64,000 nucleotides of DNA from Phycisphaerales bacterium (GCA_029260555.1 JAJDCZ010000050.1:39179-103178), one strand, 5' to 3'; positions 1 to 10,330 are shown, numbered from the stretch's first letter. The notes: generated by a model not told the origin, from the sequence alone. Numbers and translations are program-made.

Positions 1-227
1 GGTGCGTTGCCCGTGACGATTGCGTTGCGGAAGCGAACCTCAGCTGCAAAGTCTCGCACGGCAGGCCGATTAATGCCCCGCGATCCCTTTTCAAGGCTCG
101 CGTCAAGCTTTCTGCCATCACCCAGCGCATTTTGAGCACGAGCCTGCCCGCCCGCCATCGCCATCAGCACGATTCCCATCCCCAGTGCTGCCCCAACAGG
201 TCGCAACGCGTTCAAAGGCTTGTTCAT
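1..227 (-). CDS. Secreted protein, N-terminal part only
   Basis: The reading frame starts at ATG 227 and runs off the left edge of the window without a stop, so only about 75 residues are visible. They begin MNKPLNALRPVG, continue with a hydrophobic stretch rich in Gly, Met and Ala, and reach a signal-peptidase-like AQARAQ site near residue 32. The mature part (QNALGDGRKLDASLEKGS) gives no recognisable domain. A GAGG lies 9 bases upstream of this ATG; a second in-frame ATG at 233 is too close to it. The gene lies about 90 bases downstream of the large propeller gene on the same strand and may be co-transcribed. Function unknown; export is well supported. Confidence 0.6.
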   Translation of the reverse strand, partial: MNKPLNALRPVGAALGMGIVLMAMAGGQARAQNALGDGRKLDASLEKGSRGINRPAVRDFAAEVRFRNAIVTGNA

Positions 228-317
228 GATCATAATCCTCGTGTCAATGACCCATCTTCGTCAAATAGTACGCATTGCTCAGCAAACTTGATCGTTTTGC
301 GTCAAGTCAAAGCCGCA

Positions 318-3300
318 TTACTCTTCTTTGGAAGGCTCCAGCGGAATGTCGTACACAATCGTGAGCGCACCCGCGGTCAAAAGCACCTTGCCATCCAGCA
401 CAACCATGCTCCTGGGCATCTCGTGCAAAATCAAATCCCGGCTCGACTCAAGCATCGCGGTCTTTCCATCGAGAATGTGCAGCGTATACACCGGCGTGTC
501 ATCATCAATCACCCGCGCCACCCGCTCAATGGTCACAAATGAGTCCGCTGTAGGCACCGGTGCCAGCACACCCCCCGACCGACTCAGCAAATCAGCCCCA
601 GCCAGCTTTCCTTCCCGGTCGTAGATCAGCACGCCACGGTCGGTACTCATCGCGACGCGATCCTGCAGGTCATACGCCTTGATGATCATGGCAGAGCTGA
701 GCCTGCCCCAGGTCTGAAGAGGGTCAGGGTCAATCCTGCCCGTCGTTACATCTGCAAGCAGCAGTTCACGATCTTCCGTCAAGACAAACAATCGGCCGTC
801 AAAAAGCCAGGCACCACGCGATTCAAACACATGGTCAACGATCGTCCAGTTGGTTCGACTGGAAAGCGGATCAACGCTCACGATCTCTGCGTTCAGTCCC
901 ACCACCAGGTTCCCATCATTGCTCACGCGAACCCAGCGAGGCGTCTGCTCAAGCTCCGCCATGGCGTGCACGACCGTGCCAGATCGAGCATCCAGCGCAA
1001 ACACCACCGGATCAAACTCGATCACATCGCCCCGGTTTTCACCTTCTTCTCGCACCCCCGCAATGGCAAGCACCCCCGCTTTCAGATCAATGTCATACAC
1101 CTGCCACACCGGTGTATGGCTGGTCCAGAGCTCTGAGCCCGTCACCAGGTCATACGCCACCGCTCGCCCGGTACGCTCCACGATCACCAGCGTGCGCTCA
1201 TCCATCGCCAGCAGTTGATCCTTCAAGCGCACCTGCCGTTCCAGAGGCGTATCGATCAACCCACCAATCCGCGACTGAACAATCATCCGCCGTTCCAGAT
1301 CCGCATTGGGCTCAAAGAGCGATTCAAAAGGCTCACTGCGCCACCGCGTCTCACCCTTGATCGCATTGATCCTTTCTATCCATCCCCCATCACTCGTAGG
1401 CCAGTAGAAAAACGCGCCCCGGGGGTCACTTTGCACCAAAACCGGTGGCGACTCTGCAGGAAACTGGCGTGACCAGATCATCCCTAGCGTGCCCGCCTCT
1501 ACATCCTGCCCCACACGATCAGCCCACAACGCAATCATGCCCTGATCCATCGAGATCATCGCGACATGTTCCGCAGCACTGGCTGAGCCGCGCCTGCTCA
1601 CGGGGTTCATGATGCTCCATCCCTTGAGAACCTGCACCTTCTCTGAAACCCTCTTGCCAATGCGAGGCAGCCGATGCGCTGTTGCCAGGGTTCCCAGCAG
1701 CCCCTCTTCAAGTGCGCCACTATCCAGAATCTTGCCATGGTCCATCAACACAAGCTTTGGTGCCGATTCCTTGATCTGCTTGAGCACCTGGGCAGCTGCT
1801 GCGGGTCGATCCAGTTTCTCCAGCAGCCTGACAAGCTGGCCCACCAGTTCACCCCGGGCATCACTCTCAACTTCAACCCCTAGCCTTACATTAATCTGCG
1901 ATGCCCGCACCCCCGAGCTCAGCGCTGCCAGCTGGAGATCAGTCTGCCCCAAGCCTGCTTCATGCCGGGTCGCAGCATCAAGCCACCACCTTGGTGTCTG
2001 AACAGCAAACGGGTAAGCCCGCGCCCGTTGCTGAGCCTCGGTTGCGTTGGTCGGTGCAGGCAGGTTACTCGCTTTTTCCTGGATGACGCTGTAGAGACCC
2101 GCCCCGTGTCGTTCCAGCAGATCCTGAATCTGTTGTGTAGCTTTAAGCTCTGCCCGCACTCGGCTGTGCAGCCCCACCCAGCGTGAACCCGCCAGATTTG
2201 AATCCTCAAGTACGGTTTGATACGCAACCAACCCCTCATCAAGCCGCCCCTGAAGATCCCTCAGTCGGCCCAGCTCCATGAGATACGCGACGCGCTGTTC
2301 ATTTGTTGTGCTCGCCTGATTCAGCCTGACAACCAGTCGGTCGATCAGCTCAAGATCAGTTGCAACCTCCATCACGCTCGCCTCGATCATGGCCAGCAGC
2401 GAGTTGAACAAGCGCAATCGCGTATCACGGGCCAGTGGCGTATCCGCAGACCCCAGCGCAGCAAGCGCACGATCTATCGCCCCGGCAATGCGTGTCGGCT
2501 TGTCAGATCGAAACGCCAGTTCTGCATAGGTAATTGCAAGCCTGGCATCGTCAGGATTCTTGTCCATGCGCTGTTGCAGCATCTGGTCTGCAATCGACCA
2601 GGGTAGATAGCTGTGCAGGTATTCATCATCCGCCACCAACAACTGACCCTGCACCAACAGGCCATTGCCGGGATTATCAAGAGTCAGAACCTCAATGGGA
2701 GCCTTGGCGTTGCTTGTGTCGATCATCAGCACGCCTTGGCGAAAAGGTACCAGCAGGTTCTGGTCATCAGCAATCACACGCCCAGCAGAGTGCCACCCGC
2801 GATCCCGCAAAGGCGTGCGCACACCCCGCCCAGCAAGATCCTTCAGCTCCAGCAGATCAACGCCATCACGACTGACCACCGCCAGTTTGCTGCCAACACG
2901 CACCAGATACGATGCTGGTGCATCCCGCACTGGTATGGTTGCAAGAAGTGTGCCCGTTACACGATTCAGCACGATCAGTTGGGTTCGATCCGAACTGAGC
3001 GTTACAAGCCTTTGCCCATCAACAATCGGCACCAGTGTCTCCCAGGGCATCGCGCCCTGGCCCAGCTCCTGTTGAGGCGAATCAAACAGTCGAACCCAAA
3101 GTCTGCGTCCCGTCTGGACCTGCACCGCAGCTACAACCCCAAGCCTGTCTGTCCGATACACCACCCCGCGATGCTCGACCTGAGAATCGCTCACCCACGC
3201 ACGGCGGTTATAAGGCAACGCCCCCGCACTGGCCAGCAACCTCACCCAGCGCTTCGCCCCCGTGTGCAGATCAACACCCACCATGTACAAACCCGCAAGC

Positions 3301-4619
3301 CGACGCGTGCGCACAAACTTGATCACACAAAATACAACCGTGTCATCAACCACACTGATCGGCCCACGAATACTGGCATGGGCGAGCTGCTCATCAAGCA
3401 AAGGCGGCGCTATCGACCACAAAACCTCTCCTGTGCTGGCTTCAAGGGCGTGCAGTCTGGGGTCGCCATCGCGGCCGTTCTCTGTAGCAATGCCTGTGGT
3501 CCCAAGCACCACCCCTTGCGCCACCGTCACCGTATTGGTATCTTCTATTCGACTGGCAGCTCCGCGCCGAAAGTTCGTCTGCCTTCCGCCGATCAGATCA
3601 TCAAAGATCCCCGGGAAGTTATCAGTCAAAGGCCTCGTCTTCCACCGAGGCTCAAGTGTCAGCCGATCCCACGCACTGATCCACTGGCCATCATTCAGAT
3701 ACACCGTGTTGCCCGCAACCGTTGGGTACACATTCAACAGCTGCCGGGTTGATTCAATCCGGTCGCCTCGCAAGAGCATCTGGTCTGCCTGCTCAATGGG
3801 CCGGGCATCTCCCTCTCGCATCTGCCCATACTCAATAGGAAGCCTCACCGACCACAACGGCCGAGGCACCACCCCCCACCCCCCACCCTCTTCAATCTCT
3901 CCAACTTTCTCGCCATCTCCCGCATCATCACCCACGCCACCATCAAGCATCCCCCAGCCAATTGGCCAGAGACTCGCAGGTGCAGCTTCGCGCGTTGCAT
4001 CTGCCAGCTCAATGCCTGCATCTGCACAAAACCGGTTTGCCAGTTCCAATACTTCAGGCTCAGCAAGGTATCGAACGACCAGTCGGGCCAGCTGGGCAGC
4101 CTGCCTGGCAAAATCGTCCCGTCTTGATGGGTGTTGATCCAGCTCCAGAAGAATGCTGAACGCCTCATCAAACCGGGCTGACCCAAGATGCTGCTGAATG
4201 AGAATCAATCCTGCAGCAAACCCCGAATCCGTCAGCTGGTATCGAGCAAAGACCTGCAAGGCTAAGCCTTTTTCAAGCATCGCTTTGGCAGAAGGCTCAA
4301 TCATCAATCGATATTGTGCAAGTAACAAGGATCTTGTCAGAAGTTCAGCATTCACCCGCGTGCGCACGCTGACAAACAGCTGTGGGTCATTTGTGATGAC
4401 CACAAGTCGTTCGCCCTGCTCGTCCAGCACCGATTGCACCATCCGCACTGCCTGAGGCAGATTGTCCGATGAAATGAGGCGATCAAGCGTGCCCAGCGTA
4501 TCCCGGGCGCGCGTCGAATCGTCCGTATAAACAGGATTGGTCTGCGCCCATGCAACCACAGGCCCAAGCAATGCACAAGCTATCCAAAGCCAGGATTTAA
4601 AGTTGTGCTTCTGTACCAA
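318..4619 (-). CDS. Large secreted PQQ-type beta-propeller protein
   Basis: A protein of 1433 residues with a signal peptide (hydrophobic WLWIACALLGPVVAWAQ near residues 9-26). Two blocks of PQQ/WD-like blades follow, about residues 240-640 and 1000-1430, recognised by repeats of the type LYALDxxTG+xxW (for example FALDARSGTVVH and LHALEASTGEVLW). Between them is a helical, TPR-like stretch (about 660-900). Such giant propeller proteins are common in planctomycetes; most are exported or periplasmic and have no known enzymatic role. The longest frame begins at TTG 4631, but that codon overlaps a GGAGG motif placed 5 bases before TTG 4619, so 4619 is the better start. No catalytic PQQ-dehydrogenase residues were identified, so the role is left open. 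Confidence 0.8.
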   Translation of the reverse strand: MVQKHNFKSWLWIACALLGPVVAWAQTNPVYTDDSTRARDTLGTLDRLISSDNLPQAVRMVQSVLDEQGERLVVITNDPQLFVSVRTRVNAELLTRSLLLAQYRLMIEPSAKAMLEKGLALQVFARYQLTDSGFAAGLILIQQHLGSARFDEAFSILLELDQHPSRRDDFARQAAQLARLVVRYLAEPEVLELANRFCADAGIELADATREAAPASLWPIGWGMLDGGVGDDAGDGEKVGEIEEGGGWGVVPRPLWSVRLPIEYGQMREGDARPIEQADQMLLRGDRIESTRQLLNVYPTVAGNTVYLNDGQWISAWDRLTLEPRWKTRPLTDNFPGIFDDLIGGRQTNFRRGAASRIEDTNTVTVAQGVVLGTTGIATENGRDGDPRLHALEASTGEVLWSIAPPLLDEQLAHASIRGPISVVDDTVVFCVIKFVRTRRLAGLYMVGVDLHTGAKRWVRLLASAGALPYNRRAWVSDSQVEHRGVVYRTDRLGVVAAVQVQTGRRLWVRLFDSPQQELGQGAMPWETLVPIVDGQRLVTLSSDRTQLIVLNRVTGTLLATIPVRDAPASYLVRVGSKLAVVSRDGVDLLELKDLAGRGVRTPLRDRGWHSAGRVIADDQNLLVPFRQGVLMIDTSNAKAPIEVLTLDNPGNGLLVQGQLLVADDEYLHSYLPWSIADQMLQQRMDKNPDDARLAITYAELAFRSDKPTRIAGAIDRALAALGSADTPLARDTRLRLFNSLLAMIEASVMEVATDLELIDRLVVRLNQASTTNEQRVAYLMELGRLRDLQGRLDEGLVAYQTVLEDSNLAGSRWVGLHSRVRAELKATQQIQDLLERHGAGLYSVIQEKASNLPAPTNATEAQQRARAYPFAVQTPRWWLDAATRHEAGLGQTDLQLAALSSGVRASQINVRLGVEVESDARGELVGQLVRLLEKLDRPAAAAQVLKQIKESAPKLVLMDHGKILDSGALEEGLLGTLATAHRLPRIGKRVSEKVQVLKGWSIMNPVSRRGSASAAEHVAMISMDQGMIALWADRVGQDVEAGTLGMIWSRQFPAESPPVLVQSDPRGAFFYWPTSDGGWIERINAIKGETRWRSEPFESLFEPNADLERRMIVQSRIGGLIDTPLERQVRLKDQLLAMDERTLVIVERTGRAVAYDLVTGSELWTSHTPVWQVYDIDLKAGVLAIAGVREEGENRGDVIEFDPVVFALDARSGTVVHAMAELEQTPRWVRVSNDGNLVVGLNAEIVSVDPLSSRTNWTIVDHVFESRGAWLFDGRLFVLTEDRELLLADVTTGRIDPDPLQTWGRLSSAMIIKAYDLQDRVAMSTDRGVLIYDREGKLAGADLLSRSGGVLAPVPTADSFVTIERVARVIDDDTPVYTLHILDGKTAMLESSRDLILHEMPRSMVVLDGKVLLTAGALTIVYDIPLEPSKEE

Positions 4620-4741
4620 TCGGACCTCCAAAACGACCTGATATCGGGCATTCCCGCGTCATAATCAGATCGACCAGCCTTATTCTGGTCTCCTAACCCA
4701 TATGTCATCATCGGCTTACTGACACATGCCGATCAGTCTGG

Positions 4742-5173
4742 ATGATGGCACACACTCATCAAGGCATCAACCTGTTACGCGCAGCATCGGCTCTGGACCG
4801 CAGATCCCGGCGTGTTGTCAGCCTGCTCATCCTGCTCGTCATCCTCTGTGTTGGGGATCTTATTTTGACCCTCATCTACTGGACACAGTTCGGCTTGCTG
4901 GAAAACAACCCCCTCGCCCGAGGCATCATGAGCTACCGTTCCCCCGCATTACTGGTTGCGTGGAAGCTCGCCAGCGTCTCACTGGGCGTGGGCATCCTCT
5001 TCTGGGCACGAAAAACACGCATCGGTGAAGCCGCATCCTGGCTCTGTGTGGGCGTCATGGCGCTCCTGGCGGTGCACTGGATGAACTACACCAACGAAAT
5101 CCATTCTCTCACGGAATATCTTGTCACCGCTGCCGATGAAAACCCCCAATGGATCGCTATCGATTCCAACTAA
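4742..5173 (+). CDS. Small membrane protein, DUF5658-like
   Basis: A 143-residue integral membrane protein with three or four predicted helices: about residues 27-47 (VVSLLILLVILCVGDLILTL), 68-90 and 97-115. The pattern of a helix containing DLILTLIYW followed by ENNPL resembles the DUF5658 family, whose function is unknown. The gene points away from the propeller gene, so the 110 bases between them should hold both promoters. Two adjacent ATGs (4742 and 4745) are possible starts and neither has a strong Shine-Dalgarno. The family assignment is by eye. Confidence 0.65.
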   Translation: MMAHTHQGINLLRAASALDRRSRRVVSLLILLVILCVGDLILTLIYWTQFGLLENNPLARGIMSYRSPALLVAWKLASVSLGVGILFWARKTRIGEAASWLCVGVMALLAVHWMNYTNEIHSLTEYLVTAADENPQWIAIDSN

Positions 5174-5257
5174 ATCCCTCCCCTCCTTTCTTCCTGTTCT
5201 CCCCGTTTGCCCCCCAGCTTTGGACATCACTGCCCAAAGCGGGTATCTTCACATCCC

Positions 5258-5728
5258 ATGACCCATTTGATCAATACACGACTGGCTGCCGGTTTGTTCA
5301 CAATTGCCCTGATGCTGACTTCCGGAGGCTGTTCGCGCCACATGGCTCCCCAGGCCACGCTGGTTTCTGCAGCCATCGCAGACCAGACCGATCAGGGCAC
5401 CGTGCTCGACTTTGGCATTGAAATACACAATCCAAATGCGTTTCAGCTGCCGCTGCGCGATGTCCGCTATTCGCTGTTTCTCAATGGCCAGCGCGTCTTT
5501 TCAGGCACCCGCTCAGCAGAATCCACCGTCACTCGAGGTTCATCACAGACCATTCACCTGCCCGCTTCCTTCGTTGGGCAGCTGCCTCCCAATCGAACCT
5601 ACACCATCGATGGCAGGATTTACTACTCCACCCCATCAGCTCTGGCAGATGTTCTCTTTGATGCCAATATCTACAGGCCTTCAGTCACATTCAAGCATTC
5701 AGGCGCGCTTGACGAACCAACACCATAA
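5258..5728 (+). CDS. LEA type 2-like lipoprotein
   Basis: Starting from ATG 5258 the protein has 156 residues and opens with a lipoprotein signal: charged N-terminus, hydrophobic core, then the lipobox LTSGGC, so Cys26 or close to it is probably lipidated. The rest (GIEIHNPNAFQLPLRDVRYSL and so on) is an immunoglobulin-like beta-sandwich of the LEA-2/WHy type, in which a conserved N-P-N motif follows the first strand. Such proteins are usually envelope-anchored stress or surface proteins. An upstream in-frame ATG at 5207 would bury the signal sequence and is rejected. The gene converges on the prkA gene, 47 bases away. Confidence 0.75.
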   Translation: MTHLINTRLAAGLFTIALMLTSGGCSRHMAPQATLVSAAIADQTDQGTVLDFGIEIHNPNAFQLPLRDVRYSLFLNGQRVFSGTRSAESTVTRGSSQTIHLPASFVGQLPPNRTYTIDGRIYYSTPSALADVLFDANIYRPSVTFKHSGALDEPTP

Positions 5729-5775
5729 CCCGCCCTTTCTGGGAATCAGCCTGCAGCGAGATCCGGTTGTAAGCA

Positions 5776-7908
5776 CTACGAGTCGTTCTTGCTGTCGCCT
5801 CGGGCAAAGATTGAAGCAACATAGTTCAGCACATCGGTCGCAGAAACATCGTTGTAGCCATAGTTTTCGATCAGGCGCTGTTTGACGATGTCGATCTTCT
5901 CCTGCGTTTCGTCATCCACCACCGAGCTGACCATGTTTTTGAGCTTGATCGTATCTCGGCTGTCTTCAAACAGCTTGAGTTCCAGCGCCTTGTAAAGCCT
6001 CGCGTTGGTGCTGTACTCAAACTTCTTGCCATCAAGTGAAAGTGCACCAATATAGTTCATGATTTCCTGCCTGAAATCGTCCTTGCGACTCTCAGGAATA
6101 TCAATCTTCTCCTCAATCGAGCGCATCAGCCGATCGTTAGGCTCCTCGAACTCGCCGGTGTACCGGTTCTGCACCTTTTCCTTCTGGGTATATGCGCGCA
6201 CATTATCAATGTAGTTTGCACAAAGCCTGCGAATGGCATCTTCATCAGCACTGATGGCGCGCTGAACCTCGCCTTTGATTATGTCTTCGTATTCCTGTTT
6301 AACGAGTGCCAGCAGCTCGCGATAACGCTTCTTGGTCTCTTCATCATTAATCAAAGAGTGGTGCGTCATCCCCTGCTCCAGTTGATTGAGCACCATGAAC
6401 GGATTGATGGTCTGTTCCTCAATCGCCTGTCGAGATACCAGCGTGTTGGAGATCTTGTCCTGAATATACCGCGGGCTGATCCCCTCCATCCCCTCTCGCG
6501 GAGCCTCGTCCTTGAGTTCCTTGACAGAATCCTCGGTAAACCCCGTGATCGCCTTGCCGTTGTACAGCTTCATCTTCTGGAGCAGCGTCAACCCCGCCTT
6601 TTTAGGCTCAGAAAGTCTTGTCAGCACCGCCCACATCGCTGCAACCCCAAGTGTATGCGGCGCGACATGAATATTACGAACACGATCAGGCCCAAAGTCC
6701 TTCTCGTAAATCCGGACCTCATCGTCCAGCCTCACATTGTAAGGCACATCGATCTTGATCGTGCGATCTCGAAACGCCTCCATCATTTCATTGGATTGCA
6801 ACCTTTTGTACTCAGGTTCATTGGTATGACCCAGAATCACTTCGTCAATATAAGTCTGAGCAAACTTCTTAGGCTTGATCGTGTGCTCCTGGCTGGCTCC
6901 CAGAAGGTCATACAAAAACGCCACATCGAGCTTGAGCACTTCGATAAACTCGCACACGCCCCGGTTGGCGATGTTAAGCTCGCCATCAAAGTTGAATGCC
7001 CGCGGGTCAGAGTCTGACCCATACAATGCGATCTTGCGATAGTTGATATCGCCGGTGAGCTCGGTGGAATCCTGGTTTTTCTCGTCCTTGGGCTGGAAGG
7101 TGCCGATTCCCACACGGTCTTTTTCACTCAGCACGATTCGGCGTACGCGCACATGCTCCATCGCTTTGCGCCAGTCGCCTTGATAAAACTTCATCAGTTC
7201 ATCGAGGATGCGTCTGCAGAAGGGGTCGGGCTCGCCACTGATGCGAATCTGGCCATTGTGGTGCGTGGGGTGATACGCAGCATTAAGTGCGCTAACAAGG
7301 TCATCCCTTGCCAGTGTCGGCACCAGAATCAACGGATCCTCGTGCATCGGGCAGGCAAACTCATGGTTCTGCACTGCCTTGCCGGGGTTGCCCGGTTCGG
7401 CAACAACTTCGCAGTTCTCATCAAGCATCCAGCTGAACGAATACAGCGCACCTTCAGCCGTGCGCGAATAGTTCTCGATGCCTTTCTTTAAAAGCCTGGC
7501 GATTGTCGATTTGCTTGAGCCTACCGGGCCGTGCAGCAACAAAATGCGTTTGTCAGTGCCATAGCCTTCAGCTGCGGATCGCAAAAAATCCACAAGTTGC
7601 ATCAGGGCAAAGTCCAGCCCGAAGATGCCGTCAGCTCCGCTATCAAAGGGATCAGAGAAAAAGTTGTAGCGGACGCAGGGGCGTTTAAAAAGCCTGAAGT
7701 TTTCAGAGCCTTGCGCCAGTATTGCGTCGTAGAGCCTCTGGTATGCATTGCGCGCCACCGCGGGGTTCTTCTGGCAGATGCCCAGATACTCAAAGAAGGT
7801 GCCTTGCCAGTGTTGATCCTGGAAAACCTTGCGGTCCATCCTTGATTCAACAAGGGCTGCCAGATTCGAAGCATTCTGTGGCTCATTGGTGCTGCGATGA
7901 TCGTCCAT
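5776..7908 (-). CDS. prkA: PrkA-family serine protein kinase (AAA+)
   Basis: A 710-residue member of the PrkA/YeaG family: an N-terminal AAA+ domain followed by the PrkA C-terminal kinase-like domain. The Walker A motif ([10 protein letters not shown]) lies about residues 125-134. Family features such as [15 protein letters not shown] and [10 protein letters not shown] are present. In other bacteria PrkA works with a YeaH/SpoVR-type partner in stationary-phase or nutrient-stress responses; neither partner is adjacent here, so the gene stands alone. The longest frame begins at GTG 7959, but ATG 7908 has GGGGAG 9 bases upstream. The GTG lies inside a palindrome (7950-7967) that is better read as an operator. 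Confidence 0.92.
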   Translation of the reverse strand: MDDHRSTNEPQNASNLAALVESRMDRKVFQDQHWQGTFFEYLGICQKNPAVARNAYQRLYDAILAQGSENFRLFKRPCVRYNFFSDPFDSGADGIFGLDFALMQLVDFLRSAAEGYGTDKRILLLHGPVGSSKSTIARLLKKGIENYSRTAEGALYSFSWMLDENCEVVAEPGNPGKAVQNHEFACPMHEDPLILVPTLARDDLVSALNAAYHPTHHNGQIRISGEPDPFCRRILDELMKFYQGDWRKAMEHVRVRRIVLSEKDRVGIGTFQPKDEKNQDSTELTGDINYRKIALYGSDSDPRAFNFDGELNIANRGVCEFIEVLKLDVAFLYDLLGASQEHTIKPKKFAQTYIDEVILGHTNEPEYKRLQSNEMMEAFRDRTIKIDVPYNVRLDDEVRIYEKDFGPDRVRNIHVAPHTLGVAAMWAVLTRLSEPKKAGLTLLQKMKLYNGKAITGFTEDSVKELKDEAPREGMEGISPRYIQDKISNTLVSRQAIEEQTINPFMVLNQLEQGMTHHSLINDEETKKRYRELLALVKQEYEDIIKGEVQRAISADEDAIRRLCANYIDNVRAYTQKEKVQNRYTGEFEEPNDRLMRSIEEKIDIPESRKDDFRQEIMNYIGALSLDGKKFEYSTNARLYKALELKLFEDSRDTIKLKNMVSSVVDDETQEKIDIVKQRLIENYGYNDVSATDVLNYVASIFARGDSKNDS

Positions 7909-7949
7909 GGTTCGCTGCTCCCCTAGATTATCAGCCAGCGCCCGCTCTG

Positions 7950-7967
7950 AGTTCTGCACTCAGAACT
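7950..7967. promoter_or_regulatory. Palindrome upstream of prkA, possible operator
   Basis: AGTTCTG-CACT-CAGAACT: two perfect 7-base arms around 4 bases, 42 bases upstream of the chosen prkA start. The symmetry and position suggest a dimeric regulator site; no promoter boxes were confidently assigned. Confidence 0.4.
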
Positions 7968-8233
7968 GCATCGACGGGTCAAGCAAATGTTCCACGCTGA
8001 ACACTCCCCCGCCGATGAGGGCATGGCTGGGTCAATCCCGGAGTTGAGCTTCCCAGCTCAAACCGAACCCGGCACCTGTAGGTGCACTGATGCTCTTATC
8101 GGCTATCAAACGCCACGATCAAACACAATCACGCGCGTCTGCTTCACTTATACGATCAACCCCCACTCCAGGATCGCCAAACTTCGCACAACTTTGCATT
8201 CAGACACCCAAAAAACGACCTACACTTGCCACC

Positions 8234-8953
8234 ATGTCATTTGGCCTGTCACACGGAAAAAAACTCGACCCCGCACTCGGCTCCATCGGCATAAGCCCCG
8301 ATGAGCTTCCCCCTATTCCAGATGAAATTGTCCACGATCCAGATGCAGCTCGTCTGGACCCCCGTGCATGGTTTTCTGACCCGGATCGACCCTTTGAGAT
8401 CGAAATTGGCATAGGCAAAGGCACCTTTTTGCTCCAGCAGGCTGCCCTTGAGTCTCAAACCAACTTTCTGGGCATCGAATGGGCACATGAGTTCTATCTT
8501 TATGCTGCGGATCGCTGCCGAAGGCATCAGCTGGCAAATGTTCGCATCCTGCATGGCAATGCGGTCGAGTTTCTCAGATGGCGATGTCCAGAATCATTCA
8601 TCCGCGTCATCCACCTCTACTTCTCGGACCCCTGGCCCAAGAAGCGACACCACAAAAACAGGGTGGTTCAGGATCGATTCCTGGCTGATGCTCATCGGAT
8701 TCTCGTGGATCAAGGCGAGTTGCGCATCGTGACCGATCACGAGAACTACTGGCACTGGATGCAGGAGTATTTTTCACGCTGGACCAGTGATCAGGGCGTT
8801 GATGGCATGAGATTTTGTGAAAAGCCTTTCATTGCGCCGGATTCTGCTTCTACCGGCGAACTCGTAGGCACAAACTTTGAACGAAAGTATCGCAAAGAGG
8901 GTCGCCCCTTTTATTCATGCGTTCTGGTTAGAATGAATCAGACCGTTTCGTGA
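8234..8953 (+). CDS. trmB: tRNA (guanine-N7-)-methyltransferase
   Basis: A 239-residue class I SAM methyltransferase of the TrmB family, which methylates G46 in the tRNA variable loop. The signature motifs are in order: the SAM-binding GIGKG, then LGIEWA, NVRILHGNA, the hallmark SDPWPKKRHHKNR, and a C-terminal TNFERKYRKEGRPFYS. The frame is open from 8090, but homologous sequence begins only around ATG 8234 (MSFGLSHGKK), which is taken as the start. The gene is monocistronic; the FMN reductase gene follows after 45 bases that contain a palindrome. Confidence 0.93.
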   Translation: MSFGLSHGKKLDPALGSIGISPDELPPIPDEIVHDPDAARLDPRAWFSDPDRPFEIEIGIGKGTFLLQQAALESQTNFLGIEWAHEFYLYAADRCRRHQLANVRILHGNAVEFLRWRCPESFIRVIHLYFSDPWPKKRHHKNRVVQDRFLADAHRILVDQGELRIVTDHENYWHWMQEYFSRWTSDQGVDGMRFCEKPFIAPDSASTGELVGTNFERKYRKEGRPFYSCVLVRMNQTVS

Positions 8954-8965
8954 AACCCCAAATCG

Positions 8966-8983
8966 CAAAGCATCCATGCTTTG
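8966..8983. promoter_or_regulatory. Palindrome before FMN reductase gene
   Basis: CAAAGCAT-CC-ATGCTTTG, a perfect inverted repeat with 8-base arms, 15 bases upstream of the ATG at 8999 and overlapping the likely leader. It could be an operator or a weak terminator stem for trmB; the lack of a T tract favours an operator. Confidence 0.35.
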
Positions 8984-8998
8984 ATTAAGGAATAAACC

Positions 8999-9580
8999 AT
9001 GACTGTGCGCATCCTTGCATTTTCGGGAAGTCTCAAGCCCAACTCGATCAACCAGAAACTGGTGCAGTTTGCAGCAGGCATAGCCCAGACTCAAAGTGTC
9101 CAGACCACCGTGGTTCATCTCAAGGATCTGAACCTTCCCCTTCTGGATGCAGAAGATCACAGCGTACAAGGATTTCCCCAAGGCGCTCTCAAACTCAAAG
9201 CCCTCATGAAATCACACAACGCATTTCTGATTGCCTCCCCTGAACACAACAGCTCACTCACGCCTGCACTCAAAAATGCCCTCGACTGGGCAACCATTCC
9301 TCATGGCAATGAAAAGCCTCTTGAATGCTTTGCAGGAAAAGTAGCTGGGCTGTGCGCCACTTCACCCGGAGCCTTGGGTGGCCTGCGTGGTTTGGACCAT
9401 GTCCGTGAAATTCTATCCAATATCAAAGTCCATGTTGTTCCCACGCTGATCGCGGTTGGCATGTCTGGCAAGGTCTTTGATGATCAAGGCTCGTTGACCG
9501 ATGAGAAGCACGCCAAGGCTCTTTGCGCGATGGTTGAACAGGTCATTGCGACAACCCGCGCTCTGCACGGGCAAGAATAA
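8999..9580 (+). CDS. NADPH-dependent FMN reductase
   Basis: A 193-residue flavodoxin-like fold protein of the NADPH-dependent FMN/chromate/quinone reductase family. The phosphate-binding loop FSGSLKPNSIN is near the N-terminus, followed by SPEHNSSLTPALKNALDW and GALGGLRGLDHVR, both typical of this family. It is expected to be a cytoplasmic FMN-binding enzyme reducing quinones, azo dyes or metal ions; the real substrate cannot be told. AAGGA lies 8 bases upstream of the ATG. queC follows 6 bases later on the same strand, so it may be co-transcribed with the queuosine genes, though no functional link is evident. Confidence 0.85.
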   Translation: MTVRILAFSGSLKPNSINQKLVQFAAGIAQTQSVQTTVVHLKDLNLPLLDAEDHSVQGFPQGALKLKALMKSHNAFLIASPEHNSSLTPALKNALDWATIPHGNEKPLECFAGKVAGLCATSPGALGGLRGLDHVREILSNIKVHVVPTLIAVGMSGKVFDDQGSLTDEKHAKALCAMVEQVIATTRALHGQE

Positions 9581-9586
9581 ACGCTG

Positions 9587-10330
9587 ATGGACTCTCAAAA
9601 AACCAACGCTGCACATTCCTGCAACAAATGTGATGCAAAGCTGGCAGTTGTCCTGCTTTCAGGCGGTCTTGATAGTGCCACAGCGTTAGGCATGGCTCTG
9701 GAGCAGGGGTTTGTGTGCACCGCTGTAAGTTTCAGCTACAGCCAGCGGCACAGCGTGGAAACAGATGCTGCCAGACACATCGCCAGGAGCATGGGGGTGA
9801 CGGACCATCGCATCGTAAAGCTCGACCCTGATACCTTCAAGGGTTCAGCTCTGACGGATGATATTGCGGTGCCTAAGGATCGCCTGACATCTGAAATGCA
9901 AGCAGGCATTCCCGTCACTTATGTCCCCGCGCGGAATCTGGTGTTTTTGTCGATTGCGACCGCGATTGCAGAGTCTCTGGGCGCACGCGATGTATTCATT
10001 GGCGTTAATGAGGTAGATTTTTCAGGCTACCCCGATTGCCGACCTGCGTTTATTCAAGCTTTTGCAAAGGCTGCGAGTCTGGCAACAAAAATCGGCGTTC
10101 AGGGCGATGGTTTTGCCATTCAAGCGCCCCTGATCGGCATGTCTAAAGCACAGATCATCCAGAAAGGTATCGAACTTGGCGTGGACTTTGCACTCACCCA
10201 TTCGTGTTACGACCCGGATGCCTCTGGTCTGGCGTGTGGGCGTTGTGATTCGTGCCAACTGCGTCATCGAGGGTTTATTGAAGCGGGGGTGGCGGACCCC
10301 ACACGGTACACGCCGGGCTTTGTGTCATGA
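9587..10330 (+). CDS. queC: 7-cyano-7-deazaguanine synthase QueC
   Basis: A 247-residue QueC, which converts 7-carboxy-7-deazaguanine with ammonia and ATP to preQ0, the queuosine precursor. The PP-loop ATP-pyrophosphatase motif [12 protein letters not shown] is at about residues 25-36, and the C-terminal zinc site is complete (C…CGRCDSC, residues about 208-225). It overlaps queE by four bases, a sign of translational coupling. It is the first of three consecutive genes that together lead from 6-carboxytetrahydropterin to preQ0. The N-terminal 18 residues before the Rossmann strand, with CNKC, are unusual but short. Confidence 0.95.
   Translation: MDSQKTNAAHSCNKCDAKLAVVLLSGGLDSATALGMALEQGFVCTAVSFSYSQRHSVETDAARHIARSMGVTDHRIVKLDPDTFKGSALTDDIAVPKDRLTSEMQAGIPVTYVPARNLVFLSIATAIAESLGARDVFIGVNEVDFSGYPDCRPAFIQAFAKAASLATKIGVQGDGFAIQAPLIGMSKAQIIQKGIELGVDFALTHSCYDPDASGLACGRCDSCQLRHRGFIEAGVADPTRYTPGFVS

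Noticed and set aside
2613..3752. 379-residue frame antisense to the large propeller gene
   Set aside because: Shadow frame: it lies wholly inside a gene with signal peptide and propeller repeats, has low-complexity His/Arg/Pro-rich translation and no Shine-Dalgarno.
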